A stretch of 64,000 bases of DNA from Streptomyces althioticus (GTDB taxonomy: Bacteria > Actinomycetota > Actinomycetes > Streptomycetales > Streptomycetaceae): assembly GCA_014649355.1 (NCBI GenBank), contig BMSW01000006.1, positions 248,001 to 312,000 of the forward strand, given 5' to 3'. Shown here in pieces: positions 25,302-33,410 of this stretch. How positions within the stretch are numbered: the stretch's first letter is position 1; each line of letters opens with the position of its first letter. The translations under genes and the position numbers were made by a program. The notes under the pieces are model-generated. The model did no database searches. It was not told the DNA's origin and saw only the letters and a list, made by a program, of their open reading frames with translations.

Positions 25302-26498
25302 TCAGGCGGCCGCGGCACCGTCCACGTCCGCCACGGGGGGCGCCCCGGCGGACTCCCCGGCCTGTGCGGCGGCCGGCCTGCGCAGCAGGAGCAGCGCCGC
25401 GTCGTCGTGCAGCCGGCCGCCCACATGGGCCAGCAGGTCCTCGTGCAGCGCGGCCAGCGTCCGGGCCGGCTCGTCGCACAGGTGCCGCGTGAACCCCTCG
25501 GTCAAGGGGTAGAACGCGCGGTCGGCGTCCCGCGCCTCCGTGACGCCGTCGGTGTAGAGGAGCAGCTGGTTCCCGTCGTCGAAGGGCACCACCTGGAGGC
25601 GGGGCGCCTCCTCCGACAGTGCCCGCAGGCCGAGCGGGGGCGTGGGGTGGACGGGCTCGACGGCCGTGACCTCGGTGCCGCGGATCAGGAGCGGGGGAGC
25701 GTGGCCGCAGTTGACCACCTCCAGCCGTCCGGGCTCCGGACAGCCGGCGACCACGGCGGTGACGAAGTCGTCGCCGCCCAGGTTGCGGGCCAGGCTCCGC
25801 TCGATCCGGCCCACGACGTCCAGCAGGTCGGGCTCGTCGTACGCCGCCTCCCGGAACACGCCGAGCACCAGGGCGGCCGTCCCCACGGCGGGCAGGCCTT
25901 TGCCCCGCACGTCCCCGACGATCATCCGCACGCCGTACGGGGTGGCGACGAGGGCGTAGAGGTCGCCGCCGATCCTGGCCTCGGCGGCGGCGGCGCTGTA
26001 GCGCACCGCCGCCTGGAACGGGCCGACCGTCTCCGACACCGGCTGGAGCAGCGCGTGCTGCGCGGTCTCCGCGACGGAGCGCACGGCGGCCAGCACCCGC
26101 TCACGTCGTGCGCGCAGCGCGCTGGTCAGGGTTCCCGCGAGGGTGACGGTCACCAGGGCGGCCAGCACGACGGACAGGTGCGCGAGAGCCATGTCGTGCC
26201 GGAAGGCGATGCTCGTGCCGAGCAGCACGGCCAGGGCGCCGACGCCCAGCACCCCGCGGGGCCGGCTGGTGGCGGCCGCCAGCGCGGGGCCCGTGGCGAG
26301 CAACGGCAGCCAGATCCGGCCGGTGTCGGCGGCCATGTCGATGGCCACGATGACGCACAGGACCAGCACGGGCAGCGCCGGTGTCTCGACGATCCAGTGC
26401 GCGCACGCCCGGGCACGAGGGGATCGAAGACACCGGAGCGCACGCGGGTACGGCCGTATCGGCGTGTGGTCGCGTCCATGCTGACGGGCGTGACTCAT
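25302..26498 (-). CDS. Membrane PP2C-type (RsbU/SpoIIE) phosphatase
   Basis: The 398-residue protein has an N-terminal membrane part of about four helices (residues about 35-125), a short linker and a SpoIIE-type phosphatase domain (residues about 160-370) with conserved GGDLY, GDVRGKG, NCGHAPPLL and LYTDGVTEA segments that hold the metal-binding acids. Such enzymes dephosphorylate Ser/Thr of anti-anti-sigma factors to release sigma factors. No anti-sigma partner lies nearby, so its target is unknown. It lies 91 bp beyond the IclR gene in the same direction. Confidence 0.9.
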   Translation of the reverse strand: MSHARQHGRDHTPIRPYPRALRCLRSPRARACAHWIVETPALPVLVLCVIVAIDMAADTGRIWLPLLATGPALAAATSRPRGVLGVGALAVLLGTSIAFRHDMALAHLSVVLAALVTVTLAGTLTSALRARRERVLAAVRSVAETAQHALLQPVSETVGPFQAAVRYSAAAAEARIGGDLYALVATPYGVRMIVGDVRGKGLPAVGTAALVLGVFREAAYDEPDLLDVVGRIERSLARNLGGDDFVTAVVAGCPEPGRLEVVNCGHAPPLLIRGTEVTAVEPVHPTPPLGLRALSEEAPRLQVVPFDDGNQLLLYTDGVTEARDADRAFYPLTEGFTRHLCDEPARTLAALHEDLLAHVGGRLHDDAALLLLRRPAAAQAGESAGAPPVADVDGAAAA

Positions 26499-26589
26499 GT
26501 GCAGTCCGGTTCCTCACCTGTGCGCGTGTCCGATTTGCGTGCTTCTTCAAGGAAAGGTGATGGTGCCCGGCATCACAAGGACGCGGTTT

Positions 26590-27342
26590 TCACATAGTGA
26601 GAGACAGGCTGCGGGTGACCCGGTGGGCCGTCGGCAGCAGACGCTCGCGGACCTCGTCGATCCGGTCGAGGCGGTTGCGGGGCATGGACACGCCGAGGGA
26701 GCCCACGGTGCCGCCGCTGTACACCGGCACCGCCACGCACACCGTGCCCAGCGCGTACTCCTCCAGGTCCGTGACGGCCGGGGCGAGAGGCGTGTTCTCC
26801 AGCCGGCGGACCAGCTCCACGGTCGTGGTGACCGTGTGCGGGGTGAGGTCGTTCAGCGTGTGCCGGGACAGGTAGTCCCTGCGGGAGTCGTCGTCCAGCT
26901 CCCGCAGCACGGCCTTGCCGAGCGCGGTGGCGTGACCGGCGTCCTCGAACCCCACCCACAGGTCGACGCGCGGGGCGCGGGGCCCGTCCACGACCTCCGA
27001 GACCCGGATCTCGCCGTCCTCGTAGAAGGTGAGGTAGGCGGCGCTGGACAGCTCGTCGCGCAGCGCGGAGAGGACCGGCCGGACCCGCGTCAGCAGCGCC
27101 TGGCCGCGGCCGCCGGTGTGCAGGGACTGCAGCCGGTCGCCCAGGACGAAGCCGCCGTCGTCGAGTTTCCGCAGATAACCGTCGTGCACCAGGGTGCGCA
27201 GCAGATGGTAGGCGGTGCCCAGGGGCAGCCCCGTCTCCCGCGCCAGCTGCTTGGCCGGCGCTCCGTTCTCGTGCGCGCTCGCCGCCTCCAGCAGCCGGAA
27301 CGCCCGCTGCACGGAGGAGATGAGCGTCGGGCTCGCACCCAT
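26590..27342 (-). CDS. IclR-family transcriptional regulator
   Basis: The protein (250 residues from this start) has an N-terminal winged helix (SSVQRAFRLLEAASAHENGAPAKQLA) and a C-terminal IclR effector domain. IclR proteins often control aromatic, acetate or sugar catabolism and bind a small ligand. The ATG at 27342 has a CAGGCT -10-like box 6 bases ahead, compatible with a leaderless mRNA; a GTG 18 bases upstream (27360) is the alternative. The nearest candidate targets are GH92 and the PP2C gene, but no operator is evident. Confidence 0.88.
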   Translation of the reverse strand: MGASPTLISSVQRAFRLLEAASAHENGAPAKQLARETGLPLGTAYHLLRTLVHDGYLRKLDDGGFVLGDRLQSLHTGGRGQALLTRVRPVLSALRDELSSAAYLTFYEDGEIRVSEVVDGPRAPRVDLWVGFEDAGHATALGKAVLRELDDDSRRDYLSRHTLNDLTPHTVTTTVELVRRLENTPLAPAVTDLEEYALGTVCVAVPVYSGGTVGSLGVSMPRNRLDRIDEVRERLLPTAHRVTRSLSLTM

Positions 27343-27422
27343 GCGTCCAGCCTGCGTCACCCGTCCGCCGACGGCAAGGGAAGCCCCCGCTCCGACCGGA
27401 ACGAGGGCTTCCCCGCGTGCGA

Positions 27423-27520
27423 CCGTCAGCCGTCAGCCGTCAGCCGTCAGCCGTCAGCCGTCAGCCGTCAGCCGTCAGCCGTCAGCCGTCAGCCGTCAGC
27501 CGTCAGCCGTCAGCCGTCGG
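27423..27520. repeat. 7-bp tandem repeat overlapping GH92 3' end
   Basis: Thirteen perfect copies of CCGTCAG (27423-27513) plus one variant. On the minus strand the unit reads CTGACGG, which places TGA in every frame within 21 bases. The GH92 stop codon at 27496 and its last residues come from this array. It is likely to vary in copy number by slippage. Confidence 0.92.
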
Positions 27521-30465
27521 CCGTCCTGCCCGTCCGCCGCGACCGGCCGGTCGGTGAGCGCCACGTCGAAGACGTGCATCACCCCCCGGTCGGTGTCCCG
27601 GGGCAGCACGACGGCCGCCACCCGCTTCGCCGGGTCCAGCGCCACGGGTCGCGTCCCGAACACCTTGGTCTGCGCGGTGTCCGAACCGCCCGCCGCCCGG
27701 TTGCGGCCCGTGGTGACGACCAGCGGTTCGTTGCCGAACCGGTAGTCGGTCCCGGGCGTCCAGTCGGTGAGGCCGACCGGCACGCTCTGCGTCGAGCCGT
27801 CGGTGTACTCGACCACCGCGGTGCCCTGCGACGGGCCGTTGGTGGCGAGCCCCAGGAAGGAGATCCCGGTCGCCTTCCGGCCGCCCAGCGGGACGCGCTG
27901 GCCGTGCGGGATCCAGTTGTCGGGCCGGCCCGGACCGGTGTCCGGCCAGGTGAACACCACCCCCGTGTCGCCCAGCGGCAGCTTCGCGCCCGGCGCCGCG
28001 CCCGCCTCGGCCAGCCGCTCCCGGGACAGCGAGTTGTCGCTCAGGTCGAGCGACCCCAGGTTGCCGTGGCCGTCCGGGGTGACGCCTGTGTTGTTCCGGG
28101 CGTCCGTGCCGTCCGCGTACGACGGCGGCAGGTCCCGCGCGCCGGTGCCCCAGGAACCGGGCCGCGACGCCATCCGCAGGTCGAGCCGGCCGCCCTCACG
28201 GGTGAACTCCGCGGGCACCCAGGACTTCGAGGCGGCCCGTCCGTCGACCTTCAGCGCCGCCACGTACGGCGCCCGCCCGGCGCCCGGAGCGTCGAGCGTG
28301 ATCCGGCGCCGGCTGTCGGCGCTGTCCACCACCACCCGCTCGAACAACGGGCTGCTCACCATCAGGTCGGCCGTGCCCGGGATCGCGGGGAACAGGCCGA
28401 TGTTCGCCCACACGTACCAGCTGCTCAGCGAGCCGAGGTCGTCGTTGCCGGGCAGCCCCGACGGCGTCGTGTCGTACATCTCGTCCGCCGCCCGGCGCAG
28501 GACCTCGCCCGTGCGGTCCGGCCGGCCCAGCCAGTGGTACACGAACGGCATGGTGAAGCTGGGCTGGTTGCTCAGATAGGCGCCCTTGGTGCCGTACACC
28601 CCGGCGTCCAGCTCACGCGTGTGCTCGTCCAGGTCCCGCAGAGCCGCCTCGGCACCGCCCCGCTTCTCGATCAGCGCGCCCACGTTGTGCGGCACCATCC
28701 AGCCGTACTGGTACCCCGTGGCCTGCTCGAACTGGTTGCCCCGCTCACCCAGGTCGAAGGCCCGGTCGAAGCCCGTACGGTCCCGCGGCCGGATGCGCCC
28801 GCTCACGTCGTCGAACAGGTTCTGCCAGCTCTGCGCCCGCACCATGAACCGGTCGTACGTCTCCTCGTCGCCCAGCCGCTTCGCCAGCTGCGCGATGCCG
28901 AAGTCGTCCACGGCGTACTCGAGCGTCTTCGACGTCGCCGAGTCGCCCTTGCGGCTCTCGACGAAGCCGACCGTCGCGTACTGGTAGGCGTGCCGGCGCA
29001 GCGTGGCGTCGGCAGGCAGGGTCTGCGTCGACCGCATCGACTCCAGCGCCGCGCGCCGGTCGTAGTCCGTGCTTCCGAACGCGTCGATGGAGGCGACCAC
29101 CGACTGCAGCGAGTCGCCGCTCATCTTCTGCTGGGACTGGTTGAGGTGCGGCCAGTTGGGCCAGGTGCCGGTCTGCCGCGCCATCTCGGTGAGCGACTGG
29201 TTGATGTCGCTGCCCACCTCCGGGAACAGCAGCGCCACCAGCTGCGCCTGGCTGCGGTAGATGTCCCAGCCCGCGTAGGTGACGTAGTGGTGCCGGCCCC
29301 GTTCGACCCGGTGGACCTGACCGTCGTAGCCGCGGTACTCACCGCTCACGTCGTCGAAGACGTTCGGGTGCAGCAGGGCGTGGTACAGCGCGGTGTAGAA
29401 CGTCACCCGCTGGTCCCGTGTGCCGCCGTCCACGCGCAGGGTGGAGAGGGCGTCCCGCCACACGCGCGCGGACTGCGCGCGGACCGCGTCGAAGGACCTG
29501 CCGCGCGTCTCCGTGGCCGCGTTGCGCGCGGCGCCCTCGACGCTCACGTAGCTCAGACCGGTCTTCGCGGTGACCCGGGCGCCCCGGTCGAACACCAGGT
29601 AGGCGCCCGCCCCGTGCTTGGCCGTACCGCCGGAGGCGGTGGCCGCCCCGGGACGCACCTCGGATCCCTGCCAGGTGCCGTGGGAGCGCACCGGACGGTC
29701 GAACGTCGTCGAGAAGTACGCCCGGTAGCGTCCGCCCTCGTCACACACGGAGGCGGCCTCCACCCAGCCGCTCACGGTGTCGCCGTCGACCGTCACCTCG
29801 CTGCCGAACACCCGGTTGTTGGACCCGGCGACGTCGAACAGCAGCGTCGCGCCGCCGTCGGAGGGGAAGTCGAAGCGGCTCACCGCGGTCCGGGTCGTCG
29901 CGGTCAGCTCCGCGTCGACGCCGTTCGCGAGGCCGACGGAGTAGTAGCCGGGGTCGGCCTTCTCGTCGGCGTGGTCGAAGCCGAGGTAGTAGTCGGTGAT
30001 CCGGTCGGCGGGCGCGGTGGGCAGGCTGCCTCCGGGCAGCGCGCCGGTGTACGGCAGCACGGGGAAGTCGAAGCCGCTGAACCGGCCTTCGCAGCCGGTG
30101 CCGTACAGCCGGGTCATGCCGAAGCCGCGGAGCTTGTCCGCCGTGTACTCGTAGCCGCCCTTCTGGTCCCCGTCCGACGAGCGGTACGTGGTGGGGGAGG
30201 ACTGCACCATGCCGAACGGGACGGTGGCTCCCGGATAGGTGTTGCCGTAGGCGCTGTTGCCCTTGTTCTGGGAGGTGTCCAGGCGGGTGCCGATGAACGG
30301 GTCGACGGCGTCGAACGCCGCGACGTCGCTCTGGCCCGGTGAGGCCGCCGCCCCGGCGGCCGGCACCAGCCCGGCGACCAGCGACCCGAGGACGAGGGCG
30401 GCGGTGAGGAGTCTGCGACGGCCCGGAGGCGGCGTCGGCGCGGGCGACTCGGTGGCTCTCCACAT
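27496..30465 (-). CDS. Secreted GH92 alpha-mannosidase
   Basis: The 989-residue protein has a signal peptide (RRRLLTAALVLGSLVAGLVP, cleavage near AGAAAS) and a GH92 catalytic unit: beta-sandwich at about 45-300, then an alpha-barrel with YQYGWMVPHNVGALIE and GNDDLGSLSSWYVWANIG, the family calcium-site and active-site signatures. It removes alpha-mannosyl groups (mostly alpha-1,2) from mannans or N-glycans outside the cell. The last 250 residues form an additional beta-rich domain. I use ATG 30465; the frame stays open to 30519, but that stretch holds the palindrome GACAACGTTGTC, more likely an operator. Its C-terminal residues are encoded by a 7-bp repeat. Confidence 0.9.
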   Translation of the reverse strand: MWRATESPAPTPPPGRRRLLTAALVLGSLVAGLVPAAGAAASPGQSDVAAFDAVDPFIGTRLDTSQNKGNSAYGNTYPGATVPFGMVQSSPTTYRSSDGDQKGGYEYTADKLRGFGMTRLYGTGCEGRFSGFDFPVLPYTGALPGGSLPTAPADRITDYYLGFDHADEKADPGYYSVGLANGVDAELTATTRTAVSRFDFPSDGGATLLFDVAGSNNRVFGSEVTVDGDTVSGWVEAASVCDEGGRYRAYFSTTFDRPVRSHGTWQGSEVRPGAATASGGTAKHGAGAYLVFDRGARVTAKTGLSYVSVEGAARNAATETRGRSFDAVRAQSARVWRDALSTLRVDGGTRDQRVTFYTALYHALLHPNVFDDVSGEYRGYDGQVHRVERGRHHYVTYAGWDIYRSQAQLVALLFPEVGSDINQSLTEMARQTGTWPNWPHLNQSQQKMSGDSLQSVVASIDAFGSTDYDRRAALESMRSTQTLPADATLRRHAYQYATVGFVESRKGDSATSKTLEYAVDDFGIAQLAKRLGDEETYDRFMVRAQSWQNLFDDVSGRIRPRDRTGFDRAFDLGERGNQFEQATGYQYGWMVPHNVGALIEKRGGAEAALRDLDEHTRELDAGVYGTKGAYLSNQPSFTMPFVYHWLGRPDRTGEVLRRAADEMYDTTPSGLPGNDDLGSLSSWYVWANIGLFPAIPGTADLMVSSPLFERVVVDSADSRRRITLDAPGAGRAPYVAALKVDGRAASKSWVPAEFTREGGRLDLRMASRPGSWGTGARDLPPSYADGTDARNNTGVTPDGHGNLGSLDLSDNSLSRERLAEAGAAPGAKLPLGDTGVVFTWPDTGPGRPDNWIPHGQRVPLGGRKATGISFLGLATNGPSQGTAVVEYTDGSTQSVPVGLTDWTPGTDYRFGNEPLVVTTGRNRAAGGSDTAQTKVFGTRPVALDPAKRVAAVVLPRDTDRGVMHVFDVALTDRPVAADGQDGRRLTADG

Positions 30466-30498
30466 GACGGTGGTCTTCCCTGCCTTCCATGAGATGCT

Positions 30499-30510
30499 GA
30501 CAACGTTGTC
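30499..30510. promoter_or_regulatory. GACAACGTTGTC operator before GH92 gene
   Basis: A perfect 12-bp palindrome 34 bp upstream of the GH92 start. Its core ACAACGTTGT recurs before the GH127 gene at 45709-45718, suggesting a common LacI-type regulator. Confidence 0.6.
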
Positions 30511-30615
30511 TGCTCGCAACCCGGTGCACGGGTCGCGGCCTACAGTTCAGCGCCTCGCCGTCGCGGGCGGAAGCCCTGGGAGACGATCAGTTGAATCGTC
30601 GGGGACATCGCGCGG

Positions 30616-30658
30616 TGCGCGCCGGCCGGGCCCGCGACGGGCGTGCCCGGCCGGCGCG
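30616..30658 (-). terminator. Terminator after GH16 gene
   Basis: A perfect 15-bp stem (30616-30630 with 30644-30658) and 13-base loop starts 8 bases after the GH16 stop. Confidence 0.85.
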
Positions 30659-30666
30659 CCGGCCCG

Positions 30667-32094
30667 TCAGGGCGCGGGCACCTCGTCCACGAACGTCGTG
30701 CCTGCGGCGCGGTACGCGTCGATCCTCGCCGCGACCTGAGCGGGTGTCAGCACCTCGTCCTTGACGTGCAGGACGTAGTCCACCTGCTGGTGGTAGGCGC
30801 GGGGCGCGGTCGACGACTGGCCCTCCAGGTCGATCAGCCACTGGTTGAAGTTGATCGACATCGGCCGCTCCGGCAGGTACGCGGCGTCATGGGTGCCGAA
30901 GTGGCTGCCGTCGACGTAGTACGTGATGCCGGAGTCGTCGATGGTGACGACCAGGTCGTGCCAGCCTGCGAAGCTGCGGCGGCTCTCGCTGTGCTGGTTG
31001 ACGGCCTGCCAGGGGTCCGGGTCGTACGTCTCCCAGGACGTCGTGTAGAGGATCGACGACGGCTCGCCCCAGCCGCCGTTGGGCAGGTACTCGAAGTCGT
31101 ACTCGGCGTAGTCGTCGGCCATCGGCGCCGTGAGGTCGTTGATGGTGAAAAACGTCTGCACCACCCGGTCGCCGTCCGGGCCGGACACGGGCGCGTCCGA
31201 GAAGCGCACGCGGGCCGCGTAGGTGCCGTACGCGAACTTCATGTCTCGGGTGAGGATCTCGGTGTGCGTGGTGGAGGCGCCGGTGCCCGCGGTGGACGTC
31301 TCCAGGTCCATCACCGAGGTGCCGCCCGAGGAGGAGAACGTCACCTTCGACGGGTCCCAGGTCGCGCCCGGCACCCCGGGTCCGCCCGCGTTCGAGCGGA
31401 CGCTCCAGCCGTGCGCCGCGAGGTCGGGGTCGGTGTGCGACGCGTAGTCGAAATCGTCGAACAGCGCCTGACCGCCCTCGCCGGGAGGGTCGGCCGGGTC
31501 CGTGGGGCCGGTCGGGTCGTCGCCCCCGGGCCCCGAGCCCCACACGGTGACGCCCGCGAGCCGCGCGGTCACCTTGTCCCAGTCGGCGTACGACGTTTGC
31601 GCGGCGCCGAAGGAGTGGTCGTCGCTCTGCCGCAGCGTCTGCCAGTCGGACCGGTGGAAGCGCAGTTGCAGGTCCCCGGTGTCGGCGCCCGGCGCGAGCG
31701 TCCCGGCGGACGGGGTGAACCCGATCTCCAGGTAGCGGTCGGCCGTCGCGGTGGGCTGGGGGAGGGTGCCGAAGGTGCCGGTGACGGCCGCGCAGCCGAC
31801 GACCGCCCAGGAGCAGGCGAACCGGTACGCGGTGCCCGGGGCGTCGGCCTTGAAGTAGTAGCGGATCTTCACCTGGCTCAACTGCACAGGAGCGGAACCG
31901 GTGTTGCGGACCTTGAACCAGGGTTCGCTCTGGTCGGCGGTCGCGCCGGCGGCGCTGGTGCGGTACTGCACGGCGAGCGGGCCGGCCGCGGCCGTGGCGG
32001 CCGGGGCGGGGAGCCCGGTGAGGGCGGCGCCGCCCAGCAGGGCGGTCAGGGCGAGTGCCGCGCGGGCGCGGCGCCCGGGGGAACGAGTACGCAT
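30667..32094 (-). CDS. Secreted CBM3-GH16 beta-glucanase
   Basis: The 475-residue protein has a signal peptide, an N-terminal family 3 carbohydrate-binding module (about residues 38-195; WFKVRNTGSAPVQLSQVKIRYYF), a Gly/Asp/Pro linker, and a GH16 domain. The catalytic motif is E331-Y-D-F-E335, the short E-x-D-x-E form without the extra residue, as in lichenases and xyloglucan endo-transglycosylase/hydrolases, unlike laminarinases. It probably cuts mixed-linkage or 1,4-beta-glucan chains while held on cellulose by CBM3. Four ACCAGT half-sites precede it, shared with the divergent GntR gene. Confidence 0.88.
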   Translation of the reverse strand: MRTRSPGRRARAALALTALLGGAALTGLPAPAATAAAGPLAVQYRTSAAGATADQSEPWFKVRNTGSAPVQLSQVKIRYYFKADAPGTAYRFACSWAVVGCAAVTGTFGTLPQPTATADRYLEIGFTPSAGTLAPGADTGDLQLRFHRSDWQTLRQSDDHSFGAAQTSYADWDKVTARLAGVTVWGSGPGGDDPTGPTDPADPPGEGGQALFDDFDYASHTDPDLAAHGWSVRSNAGGPGVPGATWDPSKVTFSSSGGTSVMDLETSTAGTGASTTHTEILTRDMKFAYGTYAARVRFSDAPVSGPDGDRVVQTFFTINDLTAPMADDYAEYDFEYLPNGGWGEPSSILYTTSWETYDPDPWQAVNQHSESRRSFAGWHDLVVTIDDSGITYYVDGSHFGTHDAAYLPERPMSINFNQWLIDLEGQSSTAPRAYHQQVDYVLHVKDEVLTPAQVAARIDAYRAAGTTFVDEVPAP

Positions 32095-32203
32095 CCGTGG
32101 TCCTTTCGCGGTGGGGGGTGGCGCACGGGGGTGCGTCCGCGCGGCGGGCGTGGGGGCGCCGCCCGGCGCGGGGCTCGCGGTGACGGACCGGCCCGGTCCT
32201 GAG

Positions 32204-32237
32204 AACTGACCAGTTGCCCGTCAGGGCCTTACCAGTT
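32204..32237. promoter_or_regulatory. GntR-type site, pair near GH16
   Basis: Two ACCAGTT half-sites start at 32209 and 32231, 22 bp apart, about two helical turns. The first is part of the inverted repeat AACTGACCAGTT (32204-32215). HutC-subfamily GntR proteins bind related ACTGGT/ACCAGT half-sites, so the adjacent GntR protein is the probable binder. Confidence 0.6.
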
Positions 32238-32333
32238 GATGTCGACAGAAGGTGGCATAGACCAATGTGTGCGTCAACCCTGCGTGCCTGTAAGGAAGTT
32301 GCTCGAGTCGGGAGAGGCCCCGGCGCTCACCGG

Positions 32334-32360
32334 ACCAGTTAAGGTCGGAGGCATACCAGT
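32334..32360. promoter_or_regulatory. GntR-type site, pair near GntR gene
   Basis: Two ACCAGT half-sites start at 32334 and 32355, 21 bp apart, in the same orientation as the pair near GH16 and 45 bp before the GntR start. Autoregulation is likely (inference). Confidence 0.6.
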
Positions 32361-32404
32361 CGTCCCGCGCCCGGCCGCGGCCCCGACCGCGAGGGGAGTC
32401 CCGT

Positions 32405-33259
32405 ATGGCTGTCGATCCCGCAGCATCGGGTGCGGTGCTCAAGCGCGAAAGGGTGCGCGACGCGCTCCTCGAACTCATCGAGGCCCGCAGCCCCGGTGAC
32501 GCCGTCCCCTCCGAGCGGGCCCTGTGCGCCCGGCTTGGCGTCTCGCGCCCCACCGTGCGGGCGGCGGTCGACGAACTCGTGGTCGCGGGGTTGCTGGTGC
32601 GCGAGCACGGCCGGGGCACGTTCGTCGCCGCCGAGAAGATCACCCAGGAACTCGTCCCGGATCACGGCGCGTTGACAGTGCCGCAGGCCAAGGGTGTGTG
32701 GACCAGCCGCATCCTCGAGTTCCGCACCCTCCCGGCCGGCGCCCGGGTGGGCCGCAGGCTGCGCGTGTCACCGGCCGCCGAGGTCCGGTACGCGGCCCGG
32801 CTGCGGCTGGTGGACGGAGCCCCGATGGCCATCGAGCATCTGCACCTGCCTGCCGCCCTGGTGCCGGGACTCGCCGAGGCGGAGCTCGAACAGGGCGATC
32901 TCTACGAGCACTTCCGCGACCGGCACGGGGTGCGGGTCAGCGAGGCGGTGCAGTCCGTCGAGCCGACCGTGGTGACCCGCGCGGAGGCGGAGCTGCTCGA
33001 CGTGCCCGAGCTGTCGCCTGCCCTCCTGTTCGAGCGCCTCACCACCGACACCGAGGGCCGTCCGGTGGAGTACGTCCGCTCCGTCTACCGGGGTGACCGC
33101 TACCGCATCGTGTCCCGGCTCGCACTGGGACCGAGTGGCCCGGGTCCGGGCGGGGTGGAAGGGGGTCAGGGGCATCACCACCCAGGCTTCCCGCCCGGTG
33201 ACCTCACCTCCCGAGGTCCGGTCAGCTTCTCGGCGCACGGAGTCGTCCAGCACGGCTGA
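32405..33259 (+). CDS. GntR/HutC-family transcriptional regulator
   Basis: The 284-residue protein has a GntR winged helix (residues about 14-80; VPSERALCARLGVSRPTVRAA, REHGRGTFVA) followed by a UTRA ligand-binding domain (about 95-240), the HutC/DasR layout. The last 45 residues are Gly/Pro/His-rich and look non-conserved. Ligands of this subfamily are often sugars or sugar phosphates. It is divergent from the CBM3-GH16 gene and followed by GH64, and four ACCAGT half-sites lie between it and GH16, so it probably controls beta-glucan use. Confidence 0.9.
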   Translation: MAVDPAASGAVLKRERVRDALLELIEARSPGDAVPSERALCARLGVSRPTVRAAVDELVVAGLLVREHGRGTFVAAEKITQELVPDHGALTVPQAKGVWTSRILEFRTLPAGARVGRRLRVSPAAEVRYAARLRLVDGAPMAIEHLHLPAALVPGLAEAELEQGDLYEHFRDRHGVRVSEAVQSVEPTVVTRAEAELLDVPELSPALLFERLTTDTEGRPVEYVRSVYRGDRYRIVSRLALGPSGPGPGGVEGGQGHHHPGFPPGDLTSRGPVSFSAHGVVQHG

Positions 33260-33359
33260 GCCGCGACCTCCGGAGCGCGTCCACCCGAGATACGGAACCT
33301 TCTCCTCCTCAATGTGTGCTTGAACCGTTGACAGGTCCAGACCAAGGCGAGACTCTCCC

Positions 33360-33373
33360 TGAGAGCGCTCTCA
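33360..33373. promoter_or_regulatory. TGAGAGCGCTCTCA operator before GH64 gene
   Basis: A perfect 14-bp palindrome, close to the CebR/CelR consensus TGGGAGCGCTCCCA but with A/T at the third pair. A -35 TTGACA (33328-33333) and a weak -10 GACTCT (33351-33356) place it over the predicted transcription start, ideal for repression. Confidence 0.7.
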
Positions 33374-33410
33374 CGCCCGTAGTCGGCCACTCGTCGAACG
33401 GAGAACGACC

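Larger units (their letters stand above)
32095..32404. other. Divergent regulatory region GH16 / GntR
   Basis: This 310-bp gap has no gene. It holds four same-direction ACCAGT(T) half-sites (32209, 32231, 32334, 32355) and the element CAATGTGTGCGTCAACC at 32263-32279, which is repeated with two changes before the GH64 gene. Confidence 0.6.

Noticed and set aside
27423..27520. CRISPR-like short repeats
   Set aside because: A pure 7-bp tandem array without spacers.
26497..30342. Very long open frame (about 1280 codons) on the plus strand
   Set aside because: Antisense to IclR and GH92, with no recognisable domain and a composition typical of shadow frames.
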